Below, in pieces: positions 15,934 to 25,143 of a DNA stretch of 37,603 nucleotides; the stretch's first letter is position 1, and every line of letters begins with the position of its first letter. The notes beneath the pieces were generated by a model. The model did no database searches. It saw nothing but the letters and a program-made list of their open reading frames with translations, and had not been told where the DNA came from. The position numbers and the translations under genes were made by a program. Origin of the DNA: Saprospiraceae bacterium (GTDB lineage: Bacteria; Bacteroidota; Bacteroidia; Chitinophagales; Saprospiraceae); contig JANQFJ010000126.1 in assembly GCA_028277915.1 (NCBI GenBank), positions 1 through 37,603 on the forward strand, given 5' to 3'.

Positions 15934-18189
15934 TTAACGATTTATAACTACTTTCTGGGTAACACGCTGTGTATCGCTTTGGAAGACAAGGAAATAAATT
16001 CCTGGCGTTAAGTCACCCTGATTTATTTCAACTGAAATTTCACCAGATTGAATTTGTTTTTGAAAAACTCGTTTGCCAGTCAGGTCATTTAAAAAGATCT
16101 GCCCTGCATCAATCGCTCCGTCAAATTGGATATTAAACTGACCAGCGTTGGGATTTGGAACAACCACCATTGAGGTGTGTTGGTTTTCGAGGTCAGACAG
16201 GGATGTTATTTCTACAAATTGCGCATCCAGAAAAATACTGCTGACGATGGGTGCAGAAGCTGGTTGGCAATCTACATTCAGATAAATTTCAACATCTTCA
16301 TAATCCAGAATGCTTTGATTTGTTTGTCTGATTGTAACAAAGACATCATAGATACAATCGCCGGCTGGCACCAATAATGGAAACCCGTCGTCAGTAGCAG
16401 AGATATTTTCTCCGAATGCCTCAATAACCAATCCTGCTGTATTTGTAGCCGGATTCACTTTTAAATGATAGTACCTGCCCTCATCACTTTCGTTGCAGAC
16501 ATTCACCTGGAAAGTACCATCTTCTCCTATTGGAATATCAGAGATTGTTTTTTCTACAGTATCATCGTTGAACATCAGGTTGGGCTGATCCCTTTGGTAA
16601 CCTACCTGGTATGGGCAACTACTTCTGGTGCCAGGTTGTGTTCGAAAGATGGGCGTTCCATACATAGGATCTCTTACTACTTGCACCTTGAATACATCAC
16701 CTTGATCATCATCGTTGAGGGTGTATTTGATCAATTGCGATTCTTCTTCCGTGTGGTTTTGTGTCTCTCCAAAGCGTTTGGAACCTTTATATTCATATCC
16801 GCCTTCAAAACCAGAGCCAGCCACTTCCACTTTTGAAGTCACGCCTAAATTAACATTCGTATAGTGTTCGTACTGAATGGTGCTGGTTTCTACTGTTTTG
16901 ATATTCTCCTGATTGTATAAAGTTGCACCACCGTCAAGGTCAAAAGCCAGTCCAATTGGTTCATTATTGGGATTATTGACATTCTCCAGGTTCATGTCTA
17001 ATACCTGGTTCCAGACATCGATTTGGTTTTGAGCATCATTCACTGTTTTTGCATCTAAATTCGCGGAATCAGCCACCACGGCTTCCAATGCAGCGATATC
17101 CAGATCAATTCCTGTTTTGGTTTTGGCAAATTGTCTGAGTTCACCAACAGGAGCATATATCAGGCCGGTATCCAAGACTGCGGCGCACAGAGATGGTTCA
17201 ATTCTTAAATATTCGTACACACCTAAAACAAGGTCGGTTCCATACCCTACGAAAACATCTCCTCCACCTTCATCATCCAACATACTTGAAGTCGAAAATC
17301 CTTCTGTCACCGTTATACATGTTTCTTCGGCTGTTGATTCATAATGCATTTCACCAATTGATAAACCGGCATTAAAAGTAACTGAAAATTCAAAATCAGT
17401 TGTTACGAATATTCCTGCAGTGCCGGCAATTCCAATTTTTACAGCCAGGTTGGCAGAGTTCGATTCTTCTCCTGCGTAATTTGTTTGTAGCTTTCTGCAA
17501 GTAGTTTTAGTTGTTTCGAAACTACTACTACTACCATCACCAGGAGGGGCATGCAAGATCAAATAAGGGATTTGTGGTTCCGTAATCGTATCCAGTATTT
17601 CTACATGTGTATCATTAATTGTAGGGCCAAGTACTGTTATTGGGATGAATATAGTATTAGTATACCAAGTTGGAGGATTTGTAATTTGATCAAAAACATT
17701 AAAAGTTAGATAAGCATTTTGTGTACCACGATCAAAAGTTACCGGCATTTCAAAACGGAAGTATCCTGATGGTGGGTTACTGGAAGGCTGAACCACTCCC
17801 TCTGTATATGTTCCATCTAAAACCCCATAATGATAAACCATTTGCAAATTCGAACCCGGCAAATATCCTACAGCAGGAATATCTAACACAATCGTGGTGG
17901 CGGTTATATCCGCAACTAGAGTATGATAAGAAGCGCCATTTGCTGGAAAATCATCTGCAGTTGGTGGGAACCAAAACCATGGCAAACCCCAAAAACCGTC
18001 TATGTATGCTCCACTGGGATCACATATGGTAGAACCTAAGCCATTGATTGAAACTTCATATCCTGTAACAAGGGGAAGATTGATTTGCTGTGCACGTGCT
18101 GTATTTGAATAAAATATCGATGCGATTAGCATTGCAACTATAGTTGGGAATGCTACCGTCTTTTTGAAAAGGATAAAAATGTTTTTCAT
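15934..18189 (-). CDS. large secreted protein with type IX secretion C-terminal sorting domain
   Basis: A 751-residue exported protein. The N-terminal signal peptide is residues 1-33 (hydrophobic FPTIVAMLIASIFYS, cleavage after ARA-Q). The C-terminus (about 675-751) is a type A T9SS sorting domain: VVPNPNAGQFNIQF, then GQIFLNDLTGKRVFQKQ, then LTPGIYFLVFQSDTQRVTQKVVINR. The middle is beta-rich, low in Lys and Cys, with acidic patches (EEGGGDVF-like, NDDDQGD); I recognise no catalytic domain, so adhesin, pore-like or matrix function is open. Its promoter region is shared with a divergent hybrid two-component gene and contains a 21-bp repeat array. A terminator follows. Confidence 0.85.
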   Translation of the reverse strand: MKNIFILFKKTVAFPTIVAMLIASIFYSNTARAQQINLPLVTGYEVSINGLGSTICDPSGAYIDGFWGLPWFWFPPTADDFPANGASYHTLVADITATTIVLDIPAVGYLPGSNLQMVYHYGVLDGTYTEGVVQPSSNPPSGYFRFEMPVTFDRGTQNAYLTFNVFDQITNPPTWYTNTIFIPITVLGPTINDTHVEILDTITEPQIPYLILHAPPGDGSSSSFETTKTTCRKLQTNYAGEESNSANLAVKIGIAGTAGIFVTTDFEFSVTFNAGLSIGEMHYESTAEETCITVTEGFSTSSMLDDEGGGDVFVGYGTDLVLGVYEYLRIEPSLCAAVLDTGLIYAPVGELRQFAKTKTGIDLDIAALEAVVADSANLDAKTVNDAQNQIDVWNQVLDMNLENVNNPNNEPIGLAFDLDGGATLYNQENIKTVETSTIQYEHYTNVNLGVTSKVEVAGSGFEGGYEYKGSKRFGETQNHTEEESQLIKYTLNDDDQGDVFKVQVVRDPMYGTPIFRTQPGTRSSCPYQVGYQRDQPNLMFNDDTVEKTISDIPIGEDGTFQVNVCNESDEGRYYHLKVNPATNTAGLVIEAFGENISATDDGFPLLVPAGDCIYDVFVTIRQTNQSILDYEDVEIYLNVDCQPASAPIVSSIFLDAQFVEITSLSDLENQHTSMVVVPNPNAGQFNIQFDGAIDAGQIFLNDLTGKRVFQKQIQSGEISVEINQGDLTPGIYFLVFQSDTQRVTQKVVINR

Positions 18190-18274
18190 AATAAAAAGAT
18201 TTTGTTTTTAAAAAAATATCTTTTGAAATAAGTGTTTTGATTTTTTGGTGTTTAATTCTGTTAGGATAAAGGTA

Positions 18275-18378
18275 TCGGGAATGGTAGCCGAGAAATAGGA
18301 GAAATTGATGGAAGGCTAGGACATTTTGGGATTTCAATAGGACAAACTGCGTATCGCTAGGATTTTTTGCGCAAATAG
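18275..18378. promoter_or_regulatory. array of ~21-bp-phased direct repeats in divergent promoter region
   Basis: The motif TAGGA-N5-TG-N-G recurs with starts at 18296, 18317, 18338 and 18358, giving spacings of 21, 21 and 20 bp; a weaker copy (TCGGGA) begins at 18275, again 21 bp away. The first copy lacks the final G. Copies therefore line up on one face of the helix. The array lies between the T9SS gene (start 18189) and the hybrid regulator (start 18397), and its last copy is about 20 bp from the regulator's start. This is the layout expected for a multi-subunit AraC-type DNA-binding protein. Confidence 0.65.
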
Positions 18379-18396
18379 TTATAAATTCAGGTTGTG

Positions 18397-21300
18397 ATGA
18401 TCGTTTTTAACAGTAAATCATTTCTTGCCCTTATTGTGTTTTGTATGCTCTTTTGTGGGAGCGTAAACGCACAGCGTAATTTTCAGGCAGAAGCTATTAC
18501 TACCGATGATGGCCTGTCGCAAGGTATGATCTACGATATTTTGCAGGACCAGGAAGGATTCCTTTGGTTCGCTACAAAAGACGGCTTAAATCGATACGAT
18601 GGCTATGAATTTAAGGTCTTCACCAATGATCCCAATGATCCCTGGTCCATATCCGGAAACACCATCACAAAATTATTTGAAGATTCAGATGGAAGAATTT
18701 GGGCATCCTCTTCCAATACCGGATTAAGTATTTATGACAAAAAAACCAACCGCTTTCATCGAATAAACTATGACTCGGAAAACCCTGCTGGAATTACAGG
18801 TAGTAATGTCACCTCCATTGTTGAGGATACTTCAGGTTTTTTTATAGTGGGAATTGAACAACGTGAACTCAACATGTTTCGCCTCGAAGACAGTTTTTTT
18901 GACCACCAACAAGGACCACAGGTCATTCGAATACAAATGCCTCCTCAAAAGAGACAGGAAAAGACACTGCTCACTTTTTTAAAAGGCATAGTGAAGGACA
19001 CCAAGGGTAGGGTTTGGGTTGGAGTACAAGACGCCATCTATCAGCTTGATGTTCAGCGTGCAGAATTGAATTTGGCGATTGAAGGGTATTCCATAGGGAC
19101 TGTTCTTGCAAATCCTGATGGGTCGATCTGGGCATGCGGTGCCAACCACTCATTATTCAATTGGGATGGAGAGAAGGCTTCAACCTATTTAGAAGGTTTT
19201 AAAGGAGCCAATGATCTTAGGGTGGATGATCAAGAAAACATGTGGTTTTTAACATGTGATACATTATTTGGTATTGATATTTCGGATTGGCAGCCTGGCG
19301 ATGTCGTCCATTCTTCTATCGAAAATTGCTTTTTCCACTGGCAATCTATGCCCGGTTGCCCTTTTGGTTGTATGACGATTGATCACTCAGGCATAATCTG
19401 GATAGGTACCAGAGGCCATGGATTGTTCAAAATCAATCCCAGGAACTTAAGATTCTCTCATTTTTTACCAGGCATTTCTGTAAGGCAACTTTTTATAACA
19501 AAAGAAAACAGATTTGTTATCCAAAGCTATGATCCTGTATGGTACAACGATGATGGTACCCCTGTAGGAATGGATATGAAAAATATTCCGTTTGATATTG
19601 AAAAACCTCTTGCAGTCGGTGATTTCGTATTGTTATCTAAATCAGGGGATTATTGGATGAGACTACCATTTTTTAAGGGAGAGTTTGTTTTTAAATTGAA
19701 AAGATATAACCCTATTACCCGTGAAGTCCGGTATTACGATATTGATTCGTATCATTATGATTATCAACCTATCATTGAATGCCAGGATGGTTCGATCTGG
19801 ATGGCCGGATTCAATGATGTTTTAGCACATTTTGATCCGGAAACAGGAGTTTTCACTTCTTATGATCTTAAAACCGGAAAGCAAATGATTGTCAAAAAAG
19901 AAAGAAATCGAGTGCTTTCGACTGATTATTCCACCGCATTATACGAAGACAAGAGCAACGTATTATGGGTAGGCACAGAACGAGGATTTACTAAAGTCAT
20001 TCGCCCAACCGGTGTGAAGAAAAAACTTCAAATCACGAAATACCAAAATATTTCAGGTGATCCAACCTCCCTAAGTTACAACCATGTGACCTGCTTTTTA
20101 GATGACCCTTTTCAGCCAGAGCGTTTTCTTTGGATCAGTACAAAAGGGGGCGGTATCAATCTAATGGATAAACAATCCGGTCAATTTATGCGATGGACTA
20201 CAAAAGATGGCCTGCCCGATAACGTAGTTTATGGAATCTTACCCGACGATGAAGGCAACCTGTGGGGCAGTACAAACAAAGGACTTTTCTGTATGAGTTC
20301 AATCAAAAATGCAGCTACAGAAGATCAACAAACATACACTTTTAGAAATTTCTCCAAGGCAGATGGCTTACAGGAAAACGAGTTCAATACTGGTGCTTAC
20401 ACCAAGTTACCGGATGGCAGGCTCGCTTTTGGCGGGATCAATGGTTATAATGTTTTTGATCCCAAAGAGGTCTTAAACGATCAATACAATCCACCCACCT
20501 ACATTACGGACATTTCAGTGAATAATCAGCCTATATTTCCAAATGACGAAACCGGCATTTTAGAAAACACTATCGAAACGACCCAAAAGATCACCCTTTC
20601 ATACCTTGATAAAATTCTAACCTTAGAATACGCATCCCTTGATTTTAGAGCACCCGATCAAAACAAATACCGTTACCAATTGATCGGCTCCGATGACTCC
20701 TGGATAGAAGCAGGCAGCCGCAGATCAGCCACTTTTTTGAACTTACAGCCCAATGATTATATTTTTCGTGTTCAGGGATCCAACAGCCAAGGAATCTGGA
20801 GTGACCAAATTGCGGAATTGCAAATCAGTGTTCTACCGCCTTGGTGGAAGACATGGTGGGCTTACCTTATTTATGCTGCTGTGATCGTTGCCGCTATTTG
20901 GACTTATTTCCGGTTTTCTGTTAATCGGGCAAAGCTTCAGCAACAACTGGAATTTGAAAAACGAGAGGCTGATCGTGTGAAGGACCTTGATGCCCTCAAA
21001 ACACAACTTTTCACCAACCTGACTCATGAATTTCGCACTCCCTTGACCATCATTTTGGGCATGGCCAAACAGGTTAAAAATAATCCGAAAGAGCATTTTA
21101 ATAATGGTTTGGATATGATTATACGCAATGGTCAAAACCTACTTGGTCTGATAAATAAAATGCTTAGTTTATCAAAGTTGGAAAGTGGAAAAATGACTTT
21201 GGAGTTGGTACATGGTGATGTTGTTTATTTCCTGAAAAATATTGTTGAATCCTTTCATTCCTATGCTGCAAACAAAGAAATTCAATTACATTTTTTGCCG

Positions 21301-22599
21301 GAAGTAGAGGAAGTGATGATGAATTTCGATGCGGATAAATTACAGCAGGTAGTTTCCAATCTGCTTTCCAACGCTTTCAAATTTACCCCTGTCGGAGGGC
21401 ATATTTATTTTACACTGAGAGAAGAAAATAATTCCTTAGCTATTCGCGTCAAAGACACTGGTAGAGGAATTCCTGAAAAAGATATCGAAAAAGTTTTTGA
21501 CCGTTTTCACCAAGTGGATAATAGCAGTACACGGGAATTCGAAGGTACTGGAATTGGCTTAGCCCTCTCCAAAGAATTGGTCAACTTGATGAAGGGTGAA
21601 ATATCCGTTCAAAGTCCCCCAAAAGGAGCAAAAAAAGGATCAGAGTTTTTGGTTTTATTGCCGATTGTACATGAGGCAGAAAGTGTTAAAACTGCAAATT
21701 TTGAAGAGATTAAAATCACTAAACCTCGAACTGAACTCCTTGAAGCTTCATCTAACGGAACAAAAACTAAGGATACACAAAAGGAAACAATAACAACTGA
21801 TAATCAACAACTTACACAAAAAATAAAACCACTGATCCTGCTCGCCGAAGACAATGAAGATGTTGCAGCTTATGTAGCATCTTGCTTGCCTGATTATCGT
21901 TTGGCGGTAGCTGAAAATGGTCAGGAAGGGTTGGAAATTGCTGTTGAAATGATCCCCGATCTCATCATCAGCGATGTCATGATGCCCGTTATGGATGGCT
22001 TCGAATTTTGTCAAAAAATTAAAACTGATAAGCGTACGGATCATATCCCTGTGATCATGCTCACGGCCCGCGCCGATATTGATAGCAAGATTGAAGGACT
22101 CGAATTGGGTGCCAACGCCTACCTACCCAAACCGTTTGAAAAAAAGGAATTGCTCTTACACATCAAAAACCTGTTTGGGCTTAGGGATAAGTTGCGCCGC
22201 CATTATCAAAACATAGCAGGTTTGACAGAACCTGAAGTTTCAAATGAAAACAATCCTGAAACACCTCAACCTGAAGATGAATTTGTCATCAAAGTGAGGG
22301 AAATTATCGAATCCCAGATCAGCAATTTTGATTTGAATGTGGAGCAATTAGCCAAAGAATTACACCTCAGCCATTCACAGTTTGGACGAAAACTGGATGC
22401 ACTCACTGGCTTTTCTCCGAATCGATTTATCCGTTTTATCCGCCGCAAAAAAGTCAAAGAATTATTGCAGAATGTGGACTTAAGTATTACCGCTGTAGGT
22501 TATGATAGTGGATTTGGCGATCCGAGTTATTTTACTCGCGTCTTTAAAAAAGAATTTGGAAAAACTCCGGTTGAGTGGAGATCACAAATTATTTTATAG
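18397..22599 (+). CDS. hybrid two-component system sensor/regulator (one-protein HTCS)
   Basis: A 1400-residue inner-membrane protein that joins sensor, kinase, receiver and DNA-binding parts. A signal peptide (FLALIVFCMLFCGSVNAQ) precedes periplasmic Reg_prop-type beta-propeller repeats (motifs such as DGLSQGMIYDILQDQEGFLWFATKDGLNRYDG), and a Y_Y_Y domain lies near 720-800. A TM helix (TWWAYLIYAAVIVAAIWTYF) is followed by HisKA with His877 (NLTHEFRTPL), HATPase (DTGRGIPEKD, GTGIGLALSKE), receiver with Asp1193 (ISDVMMPVMDG) and an AraC-type HTH (LAKELHLSHSQFGRKLDALTGF). Such proteins usually regulate nearby genes for a polymer or exported proteins. The start is ATG 18397. The target is probably the array at 18275-18378 and hence the divergent T9SS gene and/or itself. 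Confidence 0.95.
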   Translation: MIVFNSKSFLALIVFCMLFCGSVNAQRNFQAEAITTDDGLSQGMIYDILQDQEGFLWFATKDGLNRYDGYEFKVFTNDPNDPWSISGNTITKLFEDSDGRIWASSSNTGLSIYDKKTNRFHRINYDSENPAGITGSNVTSIVEDTSGFFIVGIEQRELNMFRLEDSFFDHQQGPQVIRIQMPPQKRQEKTLLTFLKGIVKDTKGRVWVGVQDAIYQLDVQRAELNLAIEGYSIGTVLANPDGSIWACGANHSLFNWDGEKASTYLEGFKGANDLRVDDQENMWFLTCDTLFGIDISDWQPGDVVHSSIENCFFHWQSMPGCPFGCMTIDHSGIIWIGTRGHGLFKINPRNLRFSHFLPGISVRQLFITKENRFVIQSYDPVWYNDDGTPVGMDMKNIPFDIEKPLAVGDFVLLSKSGDYWMRLPFFKGEFVFKLKRYNPITREVRYYDIDSYHYDYQPIIECQDGSIWMAGFNDVLAHFDPETGVFTSYDLKTGKQMIVKKERNRVLSTDYSTALYEDKSNVLWVGTERGFTKVIRPTGVKKKLQITKYQNISGDPTSLSYNHVTCFLDDPFQPERFLWISTKGGGINLMDKQSGQFMRWTTKDGLPDNVVYGILPDDEGNLWGSTNKGLFCMSSIKNAATEDQQTYTFRNFSKADGLQENEFNTGAYTKLPDGRLAFGGINGYNVFDPKEVLNDQYNPPTYITDISVNNQPIFPNDETGILENTIETTQKITLSYLDKILTLEYASLDFRAPDQNKYRYQLIGSDDSWIEAGSRRSATFLNLQPNDYIFRVQGSNSQGIWSDQIAELQISVLPPWWKTWWAYLIYAAVIVAAIWTYFRFSVNRAKLQQQLEFEKREADRVKDLDALKTQLFTNLTHEFRTPLTIILGMAKQVKNNPKEHFNNGLDMIIRNGQNLLGLINKMLSLSKLESGKMTLELVHGDVVYFLKNIVESFHSYAANKEIQLHFLPEVEEVMMNFDADKLQQVVSNLLSNAFKFTPVGGHIYFTLREENNSLAIRVKDTGRGIPEKDIEKVFDRFHQVDNSSTREFEGTGIGLALSKELVNLMKGEISVQSPPKGAKKGSEFLVLLPIVHEAESVKTANFEEIKITKPRTELLEASSNGTKTKDTQKETITTDNQQLTQKIKPLILLAEDNEDVAAYVASCLPDYRLAVAENGQEGLEIAVEMIPDLIISDVMMPVMDGFEFCQKIKTDKRTDHIPVIMLTARADIDSKIEGLELGANAYLPKPFEKKELLLHIKNLFGLRDKLRRHYQNIAGLTEPEVSNENNPETPQPEDEFVIKVREIIESQISNFDLNVEQLAKELHLSHSQFGRKLDALTGFSPNRFIRFIRRKKVKELLQNVDLSITAVGYDSGFGDPSYFTRVFKKEFGKTPVEWRSQIIL

Positions 22600-22628
22600 T
22601 TATTTTGAGTCATCAAAATTAACTTTAA

Positions 22629-23054
22629 ATGAATCGGTTAGTTGAGCAACTCCATGTTTTAAAACAGCAGAAAGTTTTTAAAACATTCACCTGGTTTACC
22701 AGAATTTCCATCGGAGCAGGTTTGTTTTTAGGTGGTTTGGGGAAGCCATTTGGTGAATGTTTCGCAGCAAACATACCTGCTGGGAGTCCTATCAAAACTT
22801 TCTTTGATAATTTGTGCAGCATTCCCGAATATTGGGGATTTTTGGGTATCAGCCAGATGGTCGCAGGTATTTTTCTTTTTATTCCAAAAACAACAACGGT
22901 CGGTGCCTTGATGGCCTTCGGAATCATCCTCAACATGTATCTAATCACATTGTTTTTACACTTTCAAGGTACCACTTTTATTACCGGGTTCATGCTTTTG
23001 GGGACGATTTACTTGTTAATTTGGGACACTGAAAAATTATTAAATCTCTTTTAA
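22629..23054 (+). CDS. DoxX-like four-helix membrane protein
   Basis: A 141-residue membrane protein. Helices are at about 22-40, 66-86, 92-112 and 116-134, with the segment RISIGAGLFLGGLGKPFGECF at the start of helix 1 and ISQMVAGIFLFIPKTTTVGAL between helices 2 and 3. The size and layout fit the DoxX/DoxX-like family, whose members are small quinone- or thiol-linked membrane proteins, but no family-specific residue proves it. It lies 29 bp downstream of the hybrid regulator, and its stop is one base before the next start, so the two following genes are one operon. Confidence 0.6.
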   Translation: MNRLVEQLHVLKQQKVFKTFTWFTRISIGAGLFLGGLGKPFGECFAANIPAGSPIKTFFDNLCSIPEYWGFLGISQMVAGIFLFIPKTTTVGALMAFGIILNMYLITLFLHFQGTTFITGFMLLGTIYLLIWDTEKLLNLF

Positions 23055-23055
23055 G

Positions 23056-23793
23056 ATGCGAATTTTCTACTTTTTCCTTTTAACCATTTTTACCATTTTC
23101 CTGTCTTGCTCAGAAAGGGAAAATCCGGTTAAAGATATCTCCGATTCATCTTCAGTTGACTCTGCTGCTCAGTCCTCAAATTCAGCATTAAAAGATACCT
23201 TTTCTGATAACAATGCTCCAAAATCAGATACCATCCCTATCCACATTTTCCAAAAAGGCGAAACGCTTTGGGATTTGTGCAGAAAGTACTATTCCAATCG
23301 ACATTATTCTTCCATTTTGAGTATTTACAATGGAATTCAGGATGTCAACCGAATTGAACGTGGTGCTGAAATCAAGATTCCTCCATTGTCAAAAATTCTG
23401 ATGGATGAAAACTTCGGACTAGTTCCAAAATTAAAAAATGAAACCATTAAAATACTGGCAGCTAGGCAGTTGTACATCGATGTTGAACCAACGATCTGGA
23501 AACTGAGAAAGGAAGCCAACTGGAAAGGCGATCAAATACTACCCGATCATGTGGTTTCAAATCTGAAAAAAGCAGCAGACTTGATTGATCTGACGGTCAT
23601 TCAGCTCAACAAGCTTAAAGAAAATACTTCCACGCTTCCAAACAAGATGTCTGATAATCTGAAGTCCGTTTCAAGAAATCTTAAACATCTAGCTTCAGGA
23701 GCTAACGATGGTTATGGTTATGACCTGGATATGATTCACCAGGATTTGATTCGGGCGATTCACAACGGGCGGGCCTGGACCAAGGAAAATTAG
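23056..23793 (+). CDS. LysM-domain lipoprotein
   Basis: A 245-residue lipoprotein. The signal (FYFFLLTIFTIFLSC) ends in Cys18, followed by a Ser/Asp-rich linker to about residue 60. A LysM domain follows (HIFQKGETLWDLCRKYY, then SILSIYNGIQDVNRIERGAEIKIP, residues about 66-112), which binds peptidoglycan N-acetylglucosamine. The C-terminal half (about 115-245) is a helical region (KNETIKILAARQLYIDV, MSDNLKSVSRNLKHL) without a known domain. It sits in the outer or inner membrane facing the periplasm. It starts one base after the DoxX-like stop. Confidence 0.85.
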   Translation: MRIFYFFLLTIFTIFLSCSERENPVKDISDSSSVDSAAQSSNSALKDTFSDNNAPKSDTIPIHIFQKGETLWDLCRKYYSNRHYSSILSIYNGIQDVNRIERGAEIKIPPLSKILMDENFGLVPKLKNETIKILAARQLYIDVEPTIWKLRKEANWKGDQILPDHVVSNLKKAADLIDLTVIQLNKLKENTSTLPNKMSDNLKSVSRNLKHLASGANDGYGYDLDMIHQDLIRAIHNGRAWTKEN

Positions 23794-23836
23794 TTTGCTA
23801 AATTTATTTACAACCAGTACTTTGAAGAAAAGAAAG

Positions 23837-23878
23837 TGGAATAGCATTGAAAAGTGTCCACGATTCTCCGCTATTCCA
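23837..23878 (-). terminator. terminator of the YeeE/YedE operon, between convergent operons
   Basis: TGGAATAGC at 23837-23845 pairs exactly with GCTATTCCA at 23870-23878, enclosing a 24-base loop. On the minus strand the stem is followed by CTTTCTTTTCTTC. It therefore ends the leftward operon whose last gene stops at 23899; it may also stop the rightward LysM operon. Confidence 0.6.
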
Positions 23879-23898
23879 TCAAAAAACTCCAATGGTTA

Positions 23899-24072
23899 TT
23901 AAGTAAACAACTGTTTTATCCAGAAGGAAAGCGTCGTTCCGATCAGATAAATCAGTGGAAACAAAGTCAGACAAGCGATCCCTGTTAGCCATTTTTCCAG
24001 CTTACTTTTGGGGGGTTCGTAAGAACTAATTTCCCGTTTTTTTACAGGAGCAGACATTTTAATCATGATCAT
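23899..24072 (-). CDS. small single-pass membrane protein, third gene of the YeeE/YedE operon
   Basis: A 57-residue protein (52 residues if it starts at ATG 24057, and ATG 24066 is also in frame). The N-terminal half is basic and Pro-rich (APVKKREISSYEPPKSKLEK) and the C-terminal half is one hydrophobic helix (LTGIACLTLFPLIYLIGTTLSF). The longer open frame to 24426 overlaps the neighbouring gene and is not used. It begins 11 bp after the second YeeE/YedE gene, the same tight spacing as in the rest of the operon. The function may be an accessory subunit of the transporter; this is inference. Confidence 0.65.
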   Translation of the reverse strand: MIMIKMSAPVKKREISSYEPPKSKLEKWLTGIACLTLFPLIYLIGTTLSFWIKQLFT

Positions 24073-24083
24073 AGGTTTTTTAT

Positions 24084-24497
24084 TTAATGAGGTAATTTGT
24101 TTTTTAAAAATCCATAGGAAAAGACTCCAACCAGAGAGCCCAAAAGCACAAGAATGCCAGCAAAATAACCTGTTCCAAGCAAGGCATAAATTGGAGCTAT
24201 ACAGAGCCCTGTGAGCACCCACCCGATACCGAAAAGTAATCCACCAAAGATTTGAGCTTTTATATGTAAAGGCTTCTTTTTCAGCAAAATAGGCTCTCCG
24301 CTTACTGTTCTCAAGTGATATCTTTTTATTCCAAAAACCGTCAATCCACCTACCAAAATGGCCATGCCGAAGATGCCAAACATGTGAAATGACTGAAATC
24401 GAAACATTTCCTGGATGCGAAACCACGTCAGGGCTTCTGACTTTACAATGAGGAATCCAAAAAAGATTCCCGCGACTAAAAATTTTATTTGATTCAT
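24084..24497 (-). CDS. YeeE/YedE-family transporter, second-half subunit (DUF6691-like)
   Basis: A 137-residue membrane protein with four helices. The C-terminal half contains GGLLFGIGWVLTGLCIAP (residues 85-102), a version of the Cys-bearing GxGWxxxGxCPG motif of YeeE/YedE sulfur transporters, with Cys99. It corresponds to the second half of the single long E. coli/Bacillus type (TsuA-like thiosulfate importer). The start is ATG 24497, which gives MNQIKFLVAG; the frame runs further upstream, but only into the previous gene. It lies 10 bp downstream of the first-half gene. Confidence 0.85.
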   Translation of the reverse strand: MNQIKFLVAGIFFGFLIVKSEALTWFRIQEMFRFQSFHMFGIFGMAILVGGLTVFGIKRYHLRTVSGEPILLKKKPLHIKAQIFGGLLFGIGWVLTGLCIAPIYALLGTGYFAGILVLLGSLVGVFSYGFLKNKLPH

Positions 24498-24507
24498 TTG
24501 TTTGGTT

Positions 24508-25071
24508 TTAAAAGATGAGTGGAAGAATGAAGTATGTGGCGAACATTCCTCCAATGAAAAATGAAAAAATCGCGATAGCCGACGAAAGACTCATTTGACT
24601 AAGGCCCATGAACCCATGTCCGGAAGTACACCCTCCTGCATACCTTACTCCAAATCCTACCAGGAAACCGCCAACGAGTGTAAAAATCAAACCTCTCATC
24701 GACCATAACGCAGCGCCGACAAAGATCTCTGATGGCATAAGCCCTGTCAAATCAGTCAAGCCCAGCTCTAAAAGATCTGCTCTGGTCGAAGACGAAATCT
24801 CAACCACATAGGCATGATGAAAAAAGTGATAAGTAATCGCGGCACCGATCATCACTCCTAATGCAAAAAGTAAATTCCAAAAGCCACTTTTCAAATCATA
24901 TTGAAAGTATTCGATCTGGTTGGGTATCATCGAACAAAGGTGTCTGAGTGAAGAGGATGCGCCTAACATTTTGTTGCCCCAAAAGAGCAAAATTGGTATC
25001 GTCGCACCCATCAATGGCCCCACAATATACCATGGCCAGGGATCATAAAAATTAGCTGTTATATAGTCCAT
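24508..25071 (-). CDS. YeeE/YedE-family sulfur compound transporter, first-half subunit
   Basis: A 187-residue membrane protein with about five helices. The family motifs are GASSSLRHLC at 37-46 (Cys46) and GGCTSGHGFMGLSQMSLSS at 146-163 (Cys148). In TsuA, such conserved Cys residues pass thiosulfate through the channel; the ion imported here could be thiosulfate or another reduced sulfur species. The protein is split into two genes, as in many Bacteroidota. It leads a three-gene operon whose promoter (about 25109-25150) is overlapped by a 21-bp-phased repeat array and lies just downstream of a hybrid two-component gene. Confidence 0.88.
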   Translation of the reverse strand: MDYITANFYDPWPWYIVGPLMGATIPILLFWGNKMLGASSSLRHLCSMIPNQIEYFQYDLKSGFWNLLFALGVMIGAAITYHFFHHAYVVEISSSTRADLLELGLTDLTGLMPSEIFVGAALWSMRGLIFTLVGGFLVGFGVRYAGGCTSGHGFMGLSQMSLSSAIAIFSFFIGGMFATYFILPLIF

Positions 25072-25115
25072 ACTTTTTAGGATTTAAATAAATAAATTGC
25101 TTTTGTTTCGAAATG

Positions 25116-25123
25116 CAAAGAAA
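25116..25123 (-). promoter_or_regulatory. candidate -7 box of the YeeE/YedE operon (TTTCTTTG)
   Basis: The minus strand reads TTTCTTTG, one mismatch from TANNTTTG, 45 bp upstream of the start at 25071. TTTG at 25151-25148 could be the -33 element with a long spacer, and it lies inside the first operator repeat. The assignment is tentative. Confidence 0.4.
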
Positions 25124-25143
25124 GGAGTGAATGCAGATTTTAT

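Noticed and set aside
18275..18378. CRISPR-like array
   Set aside because: Repeats are short and degenerate with 20-21-bp period and no true spacers; the phasing and position fit an operator. The same applies to 25144-25243.
22604..22612. A copy of TTTGAGTCA, the core of the 25144 array, just before the DoxX-like gene
   Set aside because: It is a single nine-base match with no second copy 21 bp away, and such a match is expected by chance about once in a few windows of this size.
23899..24426. Long minus-strand frame of 175 codons
   Set aside because: Most of it lies in another frame of the second YeeE/YedE gene. Only the last ~57 codons form a plausible protein with its own start.
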